This document shows positions 1 to 6,877 of a stretch of DNA of 19,454 nt, piece by piece. The translations under genes were made by a program, and so were the position numbers. The notes beneath the pieces were generated by a model. It searched no databases. It worked only from the letters and a program-made list of their open reading frames with translations, and had not been told where the DNA came from. The stretch comes from Zeimonas sp041678445. Lineage in GTDB: Bacteria > Pseudomonadota > Gammaproteobacteria > Burkholderiales > Burkholderiaceae_E. How positions within the stretch are numbered: the stretch's first letter is position 1; each line of letters opens with the position of its first letter. The stretch is taken from the NCBI GenBank assembly GCA_041678445.1, contig JBAYOD010000031.1, positions 1 to 19,454 on the forward strand, in the 5' to 3' direction.

Positions 1-1103
1 CGCAGCCGCAGCCGGTACTGGCTGAACACGTCGGCCCCCAGCAGAAAGAACAGCAACATCCCCTGGAACACCTTGGAAATCGAGGCCGGCAGGTTCAGGT
101 ACTGCTGGGCCTGCTCTCCACCGATGTACAGCAGCGCCATCAGCAGACTGGCCAGCCCGATACCCAGCGGATGCAGCCTTCCGACGAAGGCCACGATGAT
201 GGCGGCAAAGCCGTACTGGTTCGACACGTGCTCGGTCAGTTGACCCATCGGCCCGGCGACCTCGGCGGCACCGGCCAGGCCGGCCGCGGCGCCACCGGCC
301 AGCAGGCCGATCCAGATCGTGCCGGCAACCGAGAAACCGGCATGACGCGCCGCCGCCTCGGCCTGGCCGGCCACCCGCATCCGGAAGCCGGCAAAGCTGC
401 GCTGGCTGAAGACCCAGGCCAGGATCAGCACCCCGATGGCCAGCGCGAACGCCAGATTCAGCCGCGTGCCTTCAATCAGCACCGGCAGCAGCGCCGACGC
501 CTCGAACATCACCGTCTGGGGGAAATTGAAGCCGTCCGGATCCTTCCACGGACCGTGCACCAGCCAGGACACCGCCAGCTGGGCGACGTAGACCAGCATC
601 AGCGAAACCAGGATCTCGCTGGCCCCGTATCGGGTCCTGAGCAGCGCCGGAATGGCCCCCCAGGCCGCCCCGCCGAGCATCCCCGCCGCCAGCATCGCCG
701 GCAGCACCCAGGGTGCGCCGCTGTCGTGGGCGAGCAGCGCCACGCCGGTGGCCGCGATCGCTCCCAGGATGAACTGCCCCTCGGCACCGATGTTCCAGAC
801 GTTGGCCCGGAAGCCGATCGCCAGGCCGGCAGCGATCAGGGCCAGCGGTGTGGCCTTCAGCAGCAGCTCGCTGATCGCGTAGGTGTCGCGCAGCGGGTTC
901 AGGAAGAAGACGGCCAGCCCTTCGACCGGATCCCGGCCCAGGGCGAGAAAGACGAGCGCCACACCGGCCACGGTGAGCGCGGCCGCGGCCAGCGGCGACA
1001 GCCAGCGCATCGCCGGCGCCAACTGCAGGCGCTGCTCGAGCCGCGGTCGCCAGCGTCGCTGCGCCGGCGGCCGTACAGCGGTCACCCGGCCTGCGAGGCT
1101 CAT
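1..1103 (-). CDS. ABC transporter permease, nucleoside/simple-sugar type (partial)
   Basis: This is an inner-membrane permease of the BPD_transp_2 family (NupP/YufP, RbsC-like), pairing with the ATPase encoded just upstream. I read about 367 codons before the gene leaves the window at base 1, so the C-terminus is missing. The translation has a short basic N-terminus (MSLAGRVTAVRPPAQRRW), then alternating hydrophobic segments. The family-typical stretches GFRANVWNIGAEGQF and RYGASEILVSLMLVY follow, with VAGQAEAARHAGF-like text in the cytoplasmic loop (actual: AGQAEAAARHAGF) and YGFAAIIVAFVGRLHPLG near the end. The NIGAEGQ motif is typical of BMP-dependent nucleoside importers (NupNOPQ, RnsABCD), so nucleosides are the likely substrate (inference). 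The start ATG at 1103 overlaps the stop of a five-codon minigene that itself overlaps the ATPase stop. The second permease and the BMP-type binding protein expected for the system are not in the window. Confidence 0.9.
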   Translation of the reverse strand, partial: MSLAGRVTAVRPPAQRRWRPRLEQRLQLAPAMRWLSPLAAAALTVAGVALVFLALGRDPVEGLAVFFLNPLRDTYAISELLLKATPLALIAAGLAIGFRANVWNIGAEGQFILGAIAATGVALLAHDSGAPWVLPAMLAAGMLGGAAWGAIPALLRTRYGASEILVSLMLVYVAQLAVSWLVHGPWKDPDGFNFPQTVMFEASALLPVLIEGTRLNLAFALAIGVLILAWVFSQRSFAGFRMRVAGQAEAAARHAGFSVAGTIWIGLLAGGAAAGLAGAAEVAGPMGQLTEHVSNQYGFAAIIVAFVGRLHPLGIGLASLLMALLYIGGEQAQQYLNLPASISKVFQGMLLFFLLGADVFSQYRLRL

Positions 1104-1117
1104 CCTTCGAGGCTCAT
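1100..1117 (-). other. Five-codon mini-ORF from a 14-bp tandem duplication
   Basis: On the minus strand ATGAGCCTCGAAGG (1117-1104) is followed directly by ATGAGCCTCGCAGG (1103-1090): a 14-bp tandem duplication with one mismatch. The first ATG overlaps the ATPase stop as ATGA but reads only M-S-L-E-G before a TGA. That TGA in turn overlaps the second ATG, the permease start. Because 14 is not a multiple of three, only the second copy leads into the permease. The arrangement is seen directly; that the minigene is translated is inference. Confidence 0.6.
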
Positions 1118-2655
1118 GATGCGCAGTGGGCCACGGCGTCATCGGCCATGGCGCCGCCCATCAGGCGGCCGATTGCCTCGCGGCGGCATTCGGCCAACGG
1201 CCGGGCCGACGACAGCCGACCGGCAGCGAGCACGGCGATCCGGTCGCAGATCTCGAACAGTTCGTCGAGCTCCTCCGACACCACGAGGACGGCCGCCCCG
1301 CGGTCGCGCAAAGCCATCAGTTGCCCGCGCAGAAAGACTGCGGCGCCGACATCGACCCCCCAGGTCGGCTGGGCAGCCACCAGCAGGCCGGGCTGCTGCG
1401 CGATCTCCCGGGCCACGATGAACTTCTGCAGATTGCCGCCCGACAGGGCGCTGGCCTGGGCCTGAGGGCCCGAGGCCTTGACGCCGAAGCGCTCGATGCA
1501 GCCGGCCGCGAAACGGCGCGCGGCGGCGAAATCGATGAAACCGGCCCGGCACAGGCCCTGCCGGTGGGCGGTCAGCAGTGCATTCTCGGCCAGGTTCATC
1601 TGCGGCACGGCGCCGCGCCCGAGCCGTTCCTCGGGCACCAGGCCCATTCCGCGCGCGCGCCGCCGGGCCACCGGAGCCCGACCCGCCGGCTGCCCGAACA
1701 GGCGGATCGCGACATCGTCCTCGACCAGGGTTTCCCCGGAGATCGCGCGCAGCAGCTCCTGCTGGCCATTACCCGAGATGCCGGCGATGCCGACGATCTC
1801 GCCGGCCCGCACCTCGAGATCGATGTCATGCAAGGCAACTCCGTAGGGATCCTCGGACGGCAGCGACAGGCCGGCAAGCTGCAGACGTACCTCGCCGACC
1901 GGAACCCGCCCCGCGTCGCGGCGGACCTGCAGCGGCGCCTCTCCGATCATCATCCGGGCCAGCGACGCCGCGCTTTCCTCGGCCGGCACGCAACGACCCG
2001 TGACCTGCCCGCCGCGCAGCACCGTCGCACGGTGGCACAGCTCGCGGATCTCTTCCAGCTTGTGGCTGATGTACAGGATGCTGCAGCCCTGCGCCGCCAG
2101 CTGGCGCAACACCTCGAACAGCCTGCGCACGGCATCCGGAGTGAGCACCGAGGTGGGCTCGTCCATGATCAGCAGCCTGGGGTTCTGCAGCAGACAACGG
2201 ATGATCTCGACGCGCTGGCGCTCGCCGATCGACAACGCGAGCACCCTCCGGCCCGGATCGACAGGCAGGCCGTAGCGCAGCCCGATCGCCTCGATGCGCC
2301 GCGCGAGGTCGGCCAGGTCGGGGCGCCCGGGCAGAGCCAGGGCGGCGTTCTCGACCACGGTCAGCGATTCAAACAGCGAGAAGTGCTGGAACACCATGCC
2401 GATGCCCAGGCTGCGGGCATGGGCGGGGTCGCGCAGCACCACCGGCTCGCCCTCCCAGCGGATCTCGCCGCTGCTCGGCTGGGTGACGCCGTAGGCGATC
2501 TTCATCAGGGTCGACTTGCCGGCGCCGTTCTCACCGAGCACGGCGTGGATCTCGCCCGCCGCCACCTCCAGGTCGATGTCCCGGTTGGCAATCGTTCCCG
2601 GATAGACCTTGCCGATGCCGCGCAGCGACAGACGGGCAGGCGGACCCGGTGACAT
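1114..2655 (-). CDS. ABC transporter ATP-binding protein, two ABC domains (NupO/YufO-like)
   Basis: This 513-residue cytoplasmic ATPase has two ABC domains in tandem, as in RbsA/MglA and the nucleoside importer ATPases. Domain 1 has Walker A GENGAGKST (41-49), Q-loop VFQHFSLF (88-95), signature LSIGERQRVE (141-150), Walker B LLIMDEPTS (161-169) and the switch His in SHKLEE (H198). Domain 2 starts near residue 255. Its P-loop is degenerate (GISGNGQQE, 292-300) and it has signature LSGGNLQK (404-411) and AAQPTWGVD (427-435) in place of a normal Walker B. One catalytically weak site is normal in this family, so this is not damage. The ATG at 2655 lies 8 bases after the ispH stop, so the gene is probably cotranscribed with fkpB-ispH. 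The downstream permease gives the transporter context. Nucleoside or deoxynucleoside import is the best guess; a simple sugar is the alternative. Confidence 0.93.
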   Translation of the reverse strand: MSPGPPARLSLRGIGKVYPGTIANRDIDLEVAAGEIHAVLGENGAGKSTLMKIAYGVTQPSSGEIRWEGEPVVLRDPAHARSLGIGMVFQHFSLFESLTVVENAALALPGRPDLADLARRIEAIGLRYGLPVDPGRRVLALSIGERQRVEIIRCLLQNPRLLIMDEPTSVLTPDAVRRLFEVLRQLAAQGCSILYISHKLEEIRELCHRATVLRGGQVTGRCVPAEESAASLARMMIGEAPLQVRRDAGRVPVGEVRLQLAGLSLPSEDPYGVALHDIDLEVRAGEIVGIAGISGNGQQELLRAISGETLVEDDVAIRLFGQPAGRAPVARRRARGMGLVPEERLGRGAVPQMNLAENALLTAHRQGLCRAGFIDFAAARRFAAGCIERFGVKASGPQAQASALSGGNLQKFIVAREIAQQPGLLVAAQPTWGVDVGAAVFLRGQLMALRDRGAAVLVVSEELDELFEICDRIAVLAAGRLSSARPLAECRREAIGRLMGGAMADDAVAHCAS

Positions 2656-2662
2656 CGCCGGC

Positions 2663-3625
2663 TCAGCCGGCCGGACCGTCGACCGCCGCGACCGGGCCGG
2701 ACAGGCCCTTGGGCAGCGGGAAGGTCATGTGCTCCTCGGTGCCGGACAGGGTGCGCACGTTCTGCACACCCAGCTCGCGCAGCCGGTCGATCAACTGCTC
2801 GACCAGGATCTCGGGCGCCGACGCCCCCGCCGTCACGCCGATCCGCCGCTTGCCGTGCAGCCAGGCCGGATCGAGCGCCTCGGCCGAACCGATCAGCCGC
2901 GCTTCGCAGCCCAGCTTCTCAGCGACTTCGCGCAGGCGGTTGCTGTTCGAGCTGGTCGGCGAGCCGATGACCAGCACCAGGTCGCAGCGCGGCGCCATGA
3001 ACTTGACCGCATCCTGGCGGTTCTGCGTCGCGTAGCAGATGTCCTGCTTCTTCGGCCCCACGATCGTCGGAAAGCGCGCCTGCAGCGCCGTGATGATCGC
3101 GCGGCAGTCATCGATCGACAGCGTGGTCTGCGAGACATAGGCCAGGCGGTCGGGATCGGCCACCTCCAGCCGGGCAACATCGGCAACCGTCTCGACCAGA
3201 TGGATGCCGCCGTCGGCCTGTCCCATCGTGCCTTCGACTTCCGGGTGTCCGGCATGGCCGATCATGACCACTTCGCGCCCCTCGCGACGCATCCTGGTCA
3301 CCTCGACATGCACCTTGGTGACCAGCGGGCAGGTCGCGTCGTAGACCTGCAGGCCGCGCGCCTGCGCCTCGTCGCGCACCGCGCGCGAGACCCCGTGCGC
3401 CGAGAAGATGACGACCGAGCCCGCCGGTACCTCGTCGAGGGTGTCGACGAAGATCGCGCCCTTGGCGCGCAGATCGCCCACGACGTAGTCGTTGTGGACG
3501 ATTTCGTGGCGCACGTAGATCGGCGGACCGAAGCGCTCGAGCGCGCGCTCGACGATCGCGATCGCACGGTCGACGCCTGCGCAGAATCCGCGCGGCTGGG
3601 CCAGCACGGCTTCGAGATCGGCCAT
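2663..3625 (-). CDS. ispH: 4-hydroxy-3-methylbut-2-enyl diphosphate reductase
   Basis: IspH (LytB) is the [4Fe-4S] enzyme of the last MEP-pathway step, reducing HMBPP to IPP and DMAPP in the cytoplasm. The 320-residue product has the three cluster cysteines C15 (PRGFCAGVDRA), C99 (DATCPLVTKVH) and C197 (DICYATQNRQ). It also has the substrate-site histidines H44 (RHEIVHN) and H77 (FSAHGVS) and the catalytic E129 in GHPEVEGTMG. The SPTSSNSNRL motif (222-231) and TAGASAPE (265-272) are also in place. An upstream in-frame extension exists, but the ATG at 3625 aligns with the usual N-terminus and overlaps the fkpB stop by one base (ATGA), indicating translational coupling. fkpB-ispH is a widely conserved pair. 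The unusual point is that the nucleoside-type ABC genes follow in the same run. Confidence 0.98.
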   Translation of the reverse strand: MADLEAVLAQPRGFCAGVDRAIAIVERALERFGPPIYVRHEIVHNDYVVGDLRAKGAIFVDTLDEVPAGSVVIFSAHGVSRAVRDEAQARGLQVYDATCPLVTKVHVEVTRMRREGREVVMIGHAGHPEVEGTMGQADGGIHLVETVADVARLEVADPDRLAYVSQTTLSIDDCRAIITALQARFPTIVGPKKQDICYATQNRQDAVKFMAPRCDLVLVIGSPTSSNSNRLREVAEKLGCEARLIGSAEALDPAWLHGKRRIGVTAGASAPEILVEQLIDRLRELGVQNVRTLSGTEEHMTFPLPKGLSGPVAAVDGPAG

Positions 3626-4101
3626 CACAGGACTCCCAGAATGTGCACTTCGAACTGCACCCGCTGGCCGGCGAGCGGATGATTGAAATCGAGCAGCGCG
3701 TACCGGTCGGTGAGCGCCTTGAGCACACCGCCCATGCGCCGGCCATCGGCCAGCGGCAACTCGATCGGATCGCCGGCCTGGAACTCGCCGGGCGCATCGA
3801 CGTTGGCATCGAAGGCTGTCCGCGACAGCTTCTGCACCATGTCCGGATTGCGCGGCCCGAAGGCGCTGTCGAGTTCGAAGACCCTGCGCTCGCCCTCGCT
3901 CAGGCCGAGCAGGCACTGCTCGAGGGCTTCCGCCAGTTGGCCTAAGCCGAGGGTCAGTGTCGCCGGCCGCTCGCCAAAGGTATTAATGACGTCCGAACCG
4001 GAGTCGGCCAGACTGAGCCGGTAGTGCAGCGTCAGGTGAGCGCCCGGGGCGACCGTGGCGGCCGCGCCGGCATCGGCGGGCCCGGCTGATCGTGTGTTCA
4101 T
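3625..4101 (-). CDS. fkpB: FKBP-type peptidyl-prolyl isomerase, SlpA/FkpB type
   Basis: This is a cytoplasmic peptidyl-prolyl cis-trans isomerase with chaperone activity, of the SlyD/SlpA subgroup with an insert-in-flap domain. The product is 158 residues. The N-terminal FKBP part has LTLHYRLSLADSG (23-35) and TLGLGQLAEALEQCLLGLSEGE (as two adjoining pieces, 50-71). The insert domain follows at about residues 78-135. The hallmark LDFNHPLAGQ is at 137-146, and the protein ends FEVHILGVL. There is no His-rich metal tail, which separates it from SlyD. The start is uncertain between ATG 4101 and an in-frame ATG at 4110, neither with a clear Shine-Dalgarno. The sequence TAAAAT (4114-4109, minus) overlaps the upstream ATG and could be a -10 element, in which case 4101 would be nearly leaderless. 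The stop overlaps the ispH start. Confidence 0.93.
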   Translation of the reverse strand: MNTRSAGPADAGAAATVAPGAHLTLHYRLSLADSGSDVINTFGERPATLTLGLGQLAEALEQCLLGLSEGERRVFELDSAFGPRNPDMVQKLSRTAFDANVDAPGEFQAGDPIELPLADGRRMGGVLKALTDRYALLDFNHPLAGQRVQFEVHILGVL

Positions 4102-4117
4102 GCTGCGCATTTTACGG

Positions 4118-4134
4118 GATCGGCCCCGCCGATC
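4118..4134. promoter_or_regulatory. Perfect 7-bp dyad between divergent fkpB and radC
   Basis: GATCGGC (4118-4124), a CCC spacer, and GCCGATC (4128-4134) form a 17-bp perfect dyad in the 64-bp gap between the divergent starts. It could be an operator for either gene or a small hairpin in the radC leader. The symmetry is seen; the function is inference. Confidence 0.4.
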
Positions 4135-4165
4135 GCCCTTGTCCCTTCGCCAGGAACGGAAGCTC

Positions 4166-4840
4166 ATGACGATCTCGCAATGGCCTGTCGACCAACGTCC
4201 GCGCGAGCGCCTGCTCGCCGACGGGGCAGCGCGCCTGTCCGATGCCGAACTGCTCGCCGTCGTGCTGCGCACCGGCCTGCCCGGGCGCAACGCGGTCGAG
4301 CTCGGCCACGAACTGCTCGCCGAATACGGCAGCCTGCGCGGCCTGCTCGCCGAAAGCCCCGAAAAGGCCCTGCGCCGGCCCGGACTGGGCCCGGCGCGCT
4401 GGGCGCTGCTGCAAGCCGCCATCGAGCTGTCGCGACGCTCGCTGCACGAGGAGCTGCGCGTGCGCGACTCGCTGCAGACGCCGGCCACGGTGCGCGACTT
4501 CCTCACACTGTGGCTGCGCGATCGCGACTTCGAAGTCTTCGCCGCCCTCTTCCTGGACAGCCAGAACCGGCTGATCTCCGCCGAGGAGCTGTTTCGCGGC
4601 ACCCTGACCCAGACGGCCGTCTCTCCGCGCGAGATCGCCCGACGCGCGCTCGAGCTCAACTGTGCGGCGATCATCGTGGCACACAACCATCCATCGGGGG
4701 TGGCCACGCCGAGCGCCGCCGACCGCACGCTGACCCATGCGCTGCGCGCGGCACTGAACCCCCTCGAAATCCCGGTGCTCGACCACCTGATCATTGCCGG
4801 CAACCGCTACTATTCATTTGCCGAGGCCGGCCTGCTGTGA
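4166..4840 (+). CDS. radC: RadC family JAB/MPN-domain protein
   Basis: This 224-residue member of the UPF0758/RadC family has a helix-hairpin-helix-like N-terminal half (RERLLADGAARLSDAELLAV, then LRTGLPGRNAVELGHELL) and a C-terminal JAB/MPN domain. The JAMM-type metal motif is intact: H173-N-H175-PSG, then D186 in TPSAADRTLT. The upstream glutamate of such sites probably lies in the strand around SAEELFRGTL (138-147). Despite the name, a role in DNA repair has not held up in E. coli, and the biochemical activity is unknown. ATG 4166 is chosen because AGGAACGGAAG lies just upstream (4151-4161) and the protein then starts MTISQWPVDQRPRERL as usual. It is transcribed divergently from fkpB, a neighbourhood I recognise from Burkholderiales. 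Confidence 0.95.
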   Translation: MTISQWPVDQRPRERLLADGAARLSDAELLAVVLRTGLPGRNAVELGHELLAEYGSLRGLLAESPEKALRRPGLGPARWALLQAAIELSRRSLHEELRVRDSLQTPATVRDFLTLWLRDRDFEVFAALFLDSQNRLISAEELFRGTLTQTAVSPREIARRALELNCAAIIVAHNHPSGVATPSAADRTLTHALRAALNPLEIPVLDHLIIAGNRYYSFAEAGLL

Positions 4841-4881
4841 ACCCGCCCCGATTTGCCACACCTCCGGCCGCGACTTCCGCT

Positions 4882-4918
4882 TCATGACCTCCGCCGGCCG
4901 GCCCCCGACTGGTCATGA
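4882..4918. terminator. Inverted repeat between convergent radC and cysK
   Basis: TCATGACC (4882-4889) and GGTCATGA (4911-4918) are perfect 8-bp arms around a 21-nt loop that contains the palindrome GCCGGCCGGC (4893-4902). The right arm covers the cysK stop codon. The position between converging genes fits a two-way terminator, but there is no T-run on either side. Confidence 0.4.
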
Positions 4919-5998
4919 TGTGAACTGGAATCCCGGCGTCGATCGCGACAGGGCCATTTCCTCTTCATTCATTTCCGCCTCGATGCCCTCGAACAAGGGT
5001 GTCGACAAATAGCGCTCGCCGGTATCGGGCAGCATGCACACTATGACCGCACCGACCGGCGCACGCTCGGCGACCTGCCGCGCCACGGCGAAGGTCGCAC
5101 CGGCGGAAATTCCGCAGAAGATGCCTTCCCTGGCCGCCAGTGCGCGCGTCCACTTGATGCCGTCGGCACCCGATACGGGCACAACCTCGTCATAGAGATT
5201 CGCGTCGATCGCTTCCTGAAGGACTTCGGGGATGAAGTCGGGCGTCCAGCCCTGTATCGCATGCGGCTCGAAGGCCGGATGGCTGCCCGCCGGCGATCCA
5301 TTCCCGTCGCGCTCCTGCGCCTTGCCGCTGCCGACGAGCTGTGCATTTTCAGGTTCGGCCAGAATGATGCGGGTTTGCGGCCGTTCGCGCCGCAGCACGC
5401 GCCCGACGCCGGTGAGCGTGCCGCCGGTGCCGTAGCCCGAAACGAAGAAATCGAGACGCGAGCCGGCGAAATCGTTGATGATCTCGCGCGCCGTAGTCGC
5501 CTCGTGAATGTCGGCATTGGCTTGCGTTTCGAACTGGCTGGCGAGGAACCAGCCATTGGCTTCGGCCAGTTCCACCGCCTTGCGGTACATCCCGAAGCCC
5601 TTTTCGGCGCGCGGCGTCAGCACCACCTTCGCCCCCAGCATGCGCATCAGCTTGCGCCGCTCGACCGAGAAGCTTTCCGCCATGGTGACGACCAGAGGAT
5701 AGCCCTTCTGGGCGCAGACGATGGCAAGGCCGATGCCGGTATTGCCGCTGGTCGCCTCAACCACCGTTTGCCCCGGCTTCAGGAGGCCGCGACGCTCGGC
5801 GTCCTCGATGATGCCGAGCGCCAGTCGATCCTTCACCGAGGAAGCCGGGTTGAAGAATTCGACCTTCACATAGATGACCCGGCCTTCCACACCCAGATTG
5901 TTGATCCGGATCGCCGGCGTGTCGCCGACCGTGTCGAGAAGGCTGTCGAAAAGCCGGCCCCGGCCGTTGGTGGTGCGGATTGCTGTCGGTGACGTCAT
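4913..5998 (-). CDS. cysK: Cysteine synthase A (O-acetylserine sulfhydrylase), long form
   Basis: This PLP enzyme makes cysteine from O-acetylserine and sulfide. The 361-residue product has the Schiff-base lysine K56 (NPASSVKDRLA), the substrate loop TSGNTG (83-88), the phosphate loop SGYGTGGTLTG (187-197) and the PLP-pyridine region PDTGERYLS (324-332). It is longer than the usual 310-325. It has about 15 extra N-terminal residues, an expanded loop at 223-247 (SGKAQERDGNG, then SPAGSHPAFEPH) and an acidic tail (EAEMNEEEMALSRS). AGGAG (6010-6006) lies 7 nt from ATG 5998. Four 60-base rows counted by eye within the gene average about 64% GC, against about 70-75% in sampled rows of ileS and the ABC ATPase. 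The gene interrupts the radC/rpmB neighbourhood, so later insertion is plausible. CysM or a cystathionine beta-synthase-like enzyme is a less likely reading. Confidence 0.93.
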   Translation of the reverse strand: MTSPTAIRTTNGRGRLFDSLLDTVGDTPAIRINNLGVEGRVIYVKVEFFNPASSVKDRLALGIIEDAERRGLLKPGQTVVEATSGNTGIGLAIVCAQKGYPLVVTMAESFSVERRKLMRMLGAKVVLTPRAEKGFGMYRKAVELAEANGWFLASQFETQANADIHEATTAREIINDFAGSRLDFFVSGYGTGGTLTGVGRVLRRERPQTRIILAEPENAQLVGSGKAQERDGNGSPAGSHPAFEPHAIQGWTPDFIPEVLQEAIDANLYDEVVPVSGADGIKWTRALAAREGIFCGISAGATFAVARQVAERAPVGAVIVCMLPDTGERYLSTPLFEGIEAEMNEEEMALSRSTPGFQFTS

Positions 5999-6034
5999 GA
6001 CTGAACTCCTGATGGGTGGGATCCTGACTCTGAC

Positions 6035-6064
6035 TTGCCACGCCCGGCAACGATTGCCTATAAT
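6035..6064 (+). promoter_or_regulatory. Sigma70 promoter for rpmB-rpmG
   Basis: The -35 element TTGCCA (6035-6040) and a perfect -10 TATAAT (6059-6064) are 18 bp apart. The predicted start near 6071 gives a leader of about 140 nt before rpmB. The leader includes a GC-rich hairpin, GCCGGC-CGG-GCCGGC (6126-6140). Confidence 0.75.
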
Positions 6065-6211
6065 GGCGAGCTTTGCTGTCTCGGCAGGTCTGCGTGCCCC
6101 CGTGCATTGCGTTCATCAGCCGGGAGCCGGCCGGGCCGGCGGCACCGGCGCCAGTTGATCGGCGACTGTCCTCCAGCATCGAATTCCAGCCTTTCAGACG
6201 GAACCCTGATC

Positions 6212-6445
6212 ATGGCCAAAGTTTGCCAAGTTACCGGAAAAGCGCCGATGGTCGGCCACAAAGTCTCGCACGCGAACAACAAGACCAAGCGACGTTTCCT
6301 GCCGAACCTCCAGTATCGCCGTATCTGGGTCGAATCCGAGCAGCGCTGGGTACGCCTGCGCATCACGAACGCCGGCCTGCGGATGATCGACAAGGTCGGC
6401 ATCGACGTCGTGCTGGCCGATCTGCGCACCCGCGGCAACGCCTGA
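6212..6445 (+). CDS. rpmB: 50S ribosomal protein bL28
   Basis: bL28 is a small protein of the large ribosomal subunit. The 77-residue product begins MAKVCQVTGKAPMVG, continues SHANNKTKRRFLPNLQYR, and ends with the conserved VLADLRTRG. This is close to the Burkholderiales consensus I know. Only C5 remains of a possible zinc site, so it is the non-zinc form. ATG 6212 is preceded by a weak GGAA at 6200-6203. It is the first gene of a two-gene operon with rpmG (33-nt gap) and has a strong promoter about 150 nt upstream. Confidence 0.98.
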   Translation: MAKVCQVTGKAPMVGHKVSHANNKTKRRFLPNLQYRRIWVESEQRWVRLRITNAGLRMIDKVGIDVVLADLRTRGNA

Positions 6446-6478
6446 GTCCGCCCCCACCCCACCGGCGAGGTAGCCATC

Positions 6479-6634
6479 ATGCGTGACAAGATCAAGCTCG
6501 AATCCACGGCCGGCACCGGCCATTTTTACACGACCACGAAGAACAAGCGGAACATGCCCGAGAAGATGGAGATCAGGAAGTTCGATCCCGTCGCCCGCAA
6601 GCATGTGATCTACAAGGAAGCGAAGATCAAGTGA
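6479..6634 (+). CDS. rpmG: 50S ribosomal protein bL33
   Basis: bL33 is a 51-residue large-subunit protein near the E site. I read MRDKIKLESTAGTGHFY, TTTKNKRNMPEKMEIRK, then FDPVARKHVIYKEAKIK and TGA. It has no cysteine at all, so it is the zinc-independent (C-minus) paralogue. GCGAGG (6465-6470) lies 8 nt before the ATG at 6479 and supports this start. The usual longer betaproteobacterial N-terminus (an ASKGGRDKI type) is not present upstream. It follows rpmB in the same operon. Confidence 0.97.
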   Translation: MRDKIKLESTAGTGHFYTTTKNKRNMPEKMEIRKFDPVARKHVIYKEAKIK

Positions 6635-6649
6635 TCTTCTCCGGGTAGC

Positions 6650-6699
6650 CCCCTTCCGTGGCCTCTGCGGCCGGTACCGGACTGCGGTACGGCAAGGGG
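6650..6699 (+). terminator. Long hairpin after rpmG, possible terminator
   Basis: CCCCTTCCGT (6650-6659) pairs with ACGG-c-AAGGGG (6689-6699) with one bulged base. The loop holds the palindrome CCGGTACCGG (6671-6680). It starts 15 nt after the rpmG stop. No T-run follows, so termination is only a guess. Confidence 0.4.
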
Positions 6700-6723
6700 T
6701 CACGATTCCCGGTCAGATACTGG

Positions 6724-6752
6724 TTGACGGTTCGAAAGGGGCTCGATACGCT
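6724..6752 (+). promoter_or_regulatory. Candidate promoter for the TRAP operon
   Basis: TTGACG (6724-6729), a 17-bp spacer and TACGCT (6747-6752) give a good -35 with a poor -10. It lies about 125 nt upstream of the binding-protein start and after the rpmG hairpin. No other better match was seen in the 243-bp gap between rpmG and the transporter. Confidence 0.3.
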
Positions 6753-6864
6753 CGCACGAATGTCGGTTCCGGCCATTGGTCGCCATGACCCCGCCCGGAC
6801 CGCAGACGCACCTGGACGCCGAATCCGGGGCAAACCATTCATCCGTGATTCCATTAAAGAAGTG

Positions 6865-6869
6865 AGGAG
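6865..6869 (+). promoter_or_regulatory. Shine-Dalgarno that decides the TRAP binding-protein start
   Basis: AGGAG ends only 2 nt before the in-frame GTG at 6872 but 8 nt before the in-frame GTG at 6878. The latter spacing is optimal, so 6878 is the preferred start. Confidence 0.7.
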
Positions 6870-6877
6870 ATGTGGCT

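Noticed and set aside
1720..1790. Degenerate second Walker A in the ABC ATPase as a sign of inactivation
   Set aside because: RbsA/NupO-type double ATPases normally have a degenerate second nucleotide site with this kind of sequence.
1126..2652. A 508-codon open frame on the plus strand opposite the ABC ATPase
   Set aside because: It mirrors the high-GC third-position pattern of the real gene, its translation is Gln/Arg/His/Pro-rich with no recognisable motif, and the opposite strand has full ABC signatures.
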